Positions 61,101 through 64,000 of a DNA stretch of 64,000 nt are shown piece after piece. The notes under the pieces are model-generated. The model was not told the DNA's origin. It saw only the letters and a list, made by a program, of their open reading frames with translations, and ran no database searches. Positions within the stretch are counted from its first letter, which is position 1, and each line of letters begins with the position of its first letter. The translations under genes and the position numbers were made by a program. The DNA is from Hydractinia symbiolongicarpus. Its lineage: Eukaryota > Cnidaria > Hydrozoa > Anthoathecata > Hydractiniidae. Where the stretch lies: contig NC_079882.1 of assembly GCF_029227915.1 (NCBI RefSeq), positions 17,002,501 through 17,066,500 of the forward strand, given 5' to 3'.

Positions 61101-64000
61101 ATTTACGTGTGAGGCCTTTATTAGACTGCAAAAGACCAAATTACAGCCTTTATAGGACTGTGCACGTAGTTAAGAGTGTTGTAAGGCAATGGCGCTAATG
61201 AAAACGACTTGGGACGTTGTAGCGCATTGAGACTGGAAGGACTAGGTCAATGGTGACCTGCGCAGACCGGTGAAACCACGTGATTAACGTGTGAGGCCTT
61301 TATTAGACTGCAAAGGGCCATATTACAGCATTTATAGGACTGTGCAAGTAGTTAAGAGTGTTCTAAGGCCACGGCGCTAAGGAAAACCACTTGGAACGTT
61401 GTAGTGCACTGAGACTGGAAGGAATAGTCCAATGGTAACCTGCGCAGGCAGATGGAACCACGTGATTTACGTGTGAGGACTTTATTAGACTGCAAAAGGC
61501 CATATTACAGCCTTTATAGGACTGTGCACGTAGTTAAGAGTGTTGTAAAGCAACGGCGCCAATGAAAACGACTTGGGACGTTGTAGCGCATTGAGACTGG
61601 AAGGACTAGGACAATGGTAACCTGCGCAGACAGGTGAAACCACGTGATTTACGTGTAAGGTTTTTATTAGACTGCAAAAGGCCATATTACAGCCTTTAAA
61701 GGACTGTGCAAGTAGTTAAGAGTGTTCTAAGGCCACGGCGCTAAGGAAAACCACTTGGAACGTTGTAGTGCATTGAGACTGAAAGGAATAGTCTAATGGT
61801 AACCTGCGCAGGCAGGTGAAACCACGTGATTTACGTATGAAGCCATTATTAGACTGCAAAAGGCCATATTACAGCCTTTATAGGACTGTGCACGTAGTTA
61901 AGAGTGTTCTAAGGCAACTTCGCCAATGAAAACGACTTGGGAGGTTGTAGCGCATTGAGACTGTAAGGACTAGGCCAATGGAAACCTGCACAGGCAAATG
62001 GAACCACGTGATTTACGTGTGAGGACTTTATTAGACTGCAAAAGGCCATATTACAGCCTTTATAGGACTGTGCACGTAGTTAAGAGTGTTCTAAGGCAAC
62101 TTCGCTAATGAAAACGACTTGGGACATTGTAGCACATTGAGACTGGAAGGACTAGACCAATGGTAACCTGCGCAGGCAGGTGAAACCACGTGATTTACGT
62201 ATGAAGCCTTTACTAGACTGCAAAAGGCCAAATTACAGCCTTTATAGGACTGTGCACGTACTTAAGAGTGTCTTAAGGCAACGGCGCTAATGAAAACGAC
62301 TTGAGACGTTGTAGCACATTGAGACTGGAAGGACTAGGTCAATGGTGACCTGCGCAGACCGGTGAAACCACGTGAATAACGTGTGAGGCCTTTATTAGAC
62401 TGCAAAGGGCCATATTACAGCCTTTATAGGACTGTGCAGGTAGTTAAGAGCGTTCTAAGGCCACGGCGCTAAGGAAAACCACTTGGAACGTTGTAGTGCA
62501 TTGAGACTGGAAGGAATAGTCCAATGGTAACCTGCGCAGGCAGATGAAACCACGTGATTTACGTGTGAGGACTTTATTAGACTGCAAAAGGCCATATTAC
62601 AGCCTTTATAGGACTGTGCACGTAGTTAAGAGTGTTGTAAAGCAACGGCGCCAATGAAAACGACTTGGGACGTTGTAGCGCATTGAGACTGGAAGGACTA
62701 GGTCAATGGTGACCTGCGCAGACCGGTGAAACCACGTGATTTACGTGTGAGGCCTTTATTAGACTGCAAAAGGCCATATTACAGCCTTTAAAGGACTCTG
62801 CAAGTAGTTAAGAGTGTTCTAAGGCCACGGCGCTAAGGAAAACCACTTGGAACGTTGTAGTGCATTGAGACTGGAAGGACTAGGACAATGGTAACCTACG
62901 CAGACAGGTGAAACCACGTGATTTACGTGTGAGGTTTTTATTAGACTGCAAAAGGCCATATTACAGCCTTTAAAGGACTGTGCAAGTAGTTAAGAGTGTT
63001 CTAAGGCCACGGCGCTAAGGAAAACCACTTGGAACGTTGTAGTGCATTGAGACTGAAAGGAATAGTCTAATGGTAACCTGCGCAGGAAGGTGAAACCACG
63101 TGATTTACGTATGAAGCCATTATTAGACTGCAAAAGGCCATATTACAGCCTTTATAGGACTGTGCACGTAGTTAAGAGTGTTCTAAGGCAACTTCGCCAA
63201 TGAAAACGACTTGGGACGTTGTAGCGCATTGAGACTGTAAGGACTAGGCCAATGGAAACCTGCACAGGCAAATGGAACCACGTGATTTACGTGTGAGGCC
63301 TTTATTAGACTGCAAAAGGCCATATTACAGCCTTTTTAGGACTGTGCAAGTAGTTAAGAGTGTTCTAAGGCCACGGCGCTAAGGAAAACCACTTGGAACG
63401 TTGTAGTGCATTGAGACTGAAAGGAATAGTCTAATGGTAACCTGCGCAGGCAGATGGAACTACGTGATTTACGTGTGAGGACTTTATTAGACTGCAAAAG
63501 GCCATATTACAGCCTTTATAGGACTGTGCACGTAGTTAAGAGTGTTCTAAGGCAACTTCGCTAATGAAAACGACTTGGGACATTGTAGCACATTGAGACT
63601 GGAAGGACTAGACCAATGGTAACCTGCGCAGGCAGGTGAAACCAAATGATTTACGTATGAAGCCTTTACTAGACTGCAAAAGGCCAAATTACAGCCTTTA
63701 TAGGACTGTGCAAGTACTTAAGAGTGTCTTAAGGCAACGGCGCTAATGAAAACGACTTGAGACGTTGTAGCACATTGAGACTGGAAGGACTAGGTCAATG
63801 GCGACCTGCGCAGACCTGTGAAACCACGTGATTAACTTGTGAGACCTTTATTAGACTGCAGAGGGCCATATTACAGCCTTTATAGGACTGTGCACGTATT
63901 TAAGAGTGTCTTAAGGCAACGGCGCTAATGAAAACGACTTGAGACGTTGTAGCACATTGAGACTGGAAGGATTAGGCCAATAGTAACCTGCGCAGGCATG
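55186..64000 (-). repeat. 19.3-kb-displaced duplicated block, second copy (runs off the window)
   Basis: Second copy of 35867-44681. The monomer register is kept across the join, which lies in GCGCTAATGAAAACGACTTG just after the 3639-bp duplication. The match is still complete at base 64000, so the full extent cannot be seen. Confidence 0.92.

Larger units (their letters stand above)
31185..64000 (-). repeat. Satellite array block 6, minus orientation, continuing past the window
   Basis: The longest uninterrupted block, almost 33 kb and about 180 monomers in one orientation, still continuing at the end of the window. The first 700 bp or so (to about 31930) resembles 23080-23750, as if the block 2 higher-order repeat resumes after the inverted insert. 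Later parts contain a 1245-bp duplication (31274-33420), dimeric 364-bp repeats (34408-35154 and 35837-36830), a 1302-bp duplication (43880-46439), a 3639-bp duplication (from 48763) and the start of a second copy of a 19.3-kb unit at 55186. No gene or non-satellite sequence was seen. Confidence 0.97.

Noticed and set aside
312-61685. About one hundred open frames of 60-96 codons with very similar products, on both strands
   Set aside because: They are one repeat frame read again and again: ATG at the GGCCAT site and stop 201 bp later, 19 bp into the next monomer. 182 is not divisible by three, subfamilies B, C and D carry TAG or TAA at the same place, and single-base deletions simply lengthen or shift the frame. 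I see no sign of protein-level constraint.
1-64000. CRISPR array or similar repeat-spacer system
   Set aside because: The repeats are contiguous and homologous across the full 182 bp, with no unique spacers, leader or cas genes.
1-64000. tRNA, rRNA or telomere repeats as the source of the satellite
   Set aside because: I saw no tRNA A/B box pair with cloverleaf pairing, no conserved rRNA segments and no runs of short telomere-type repeats in the monomer.

Overview
The whole window is satellite DNA. One repeat family of about 182 bp, roughly 350 monomers, runs from the first base to the last. I found no protein-coding gene, RNA gene, transposon, CRISPR array or unique-sequence spacer. Arrays of this size, with higher-order repeats, polarity switches and near-identical duplicated blocks, are typical of eukaryotic pericentromeric, centromeric or other heterochromatic satellite arrays. 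I do not recognise the monomer and cannot name the organism.

The reference monomer (positions 39620-39801, type A) is exactly 182 bp and about 47% GC. It contains a CACGTG-centred dyad, a GGCGCC site and a run of complementary GGCCTTT / AAAGGCC / GCCTTT arms. At least four subfamilies (A to D) are separated by linked diagnostic sites and are interspersed in repeating orders, giving multi-monomer higher-order repeats.

Layout by monomer orientation (minus means the reference-monomer sequence reads on the given strand; plus means its reverse complement does, so ATG..TAA frames read left to right there): 1-5868 plus; 5869-25570 minus; 25582-27730 plus; 27731-29024 minus; 29036-31184 plus; 31185-64000 minus. 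About 10 kb is plus and 54 kb minus. The two central plus blocks are inverted copies of the neighbouring minus higher-order repeat (arms about 1.6 kb, 23504-25100 against 25582-27178). The minus-plus pair was then duplicated in tandem as a 3454-bp unit.

Nested on this are tandem duplications of 313, 332, 364, 546, 693, 1302, 1456, 2731, 3454 and 3639 bp. Largest of all is a 19,319-bp displacement: 55186-64000 matches 35867-44681 with no difference at any site I compared. Most displacements are whole multiples of the monomer, as expected from unequal exchange; 313, 332 and 1302 carry short or extra partial monomers and mark out-of-register events.

The 60-90 codon open frames that recur through the window are repeat shadows. 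The monomer length is not divisible by three, and subfamilies B, C and D carry an in-frame stop at the same site, so no gene is annotated.
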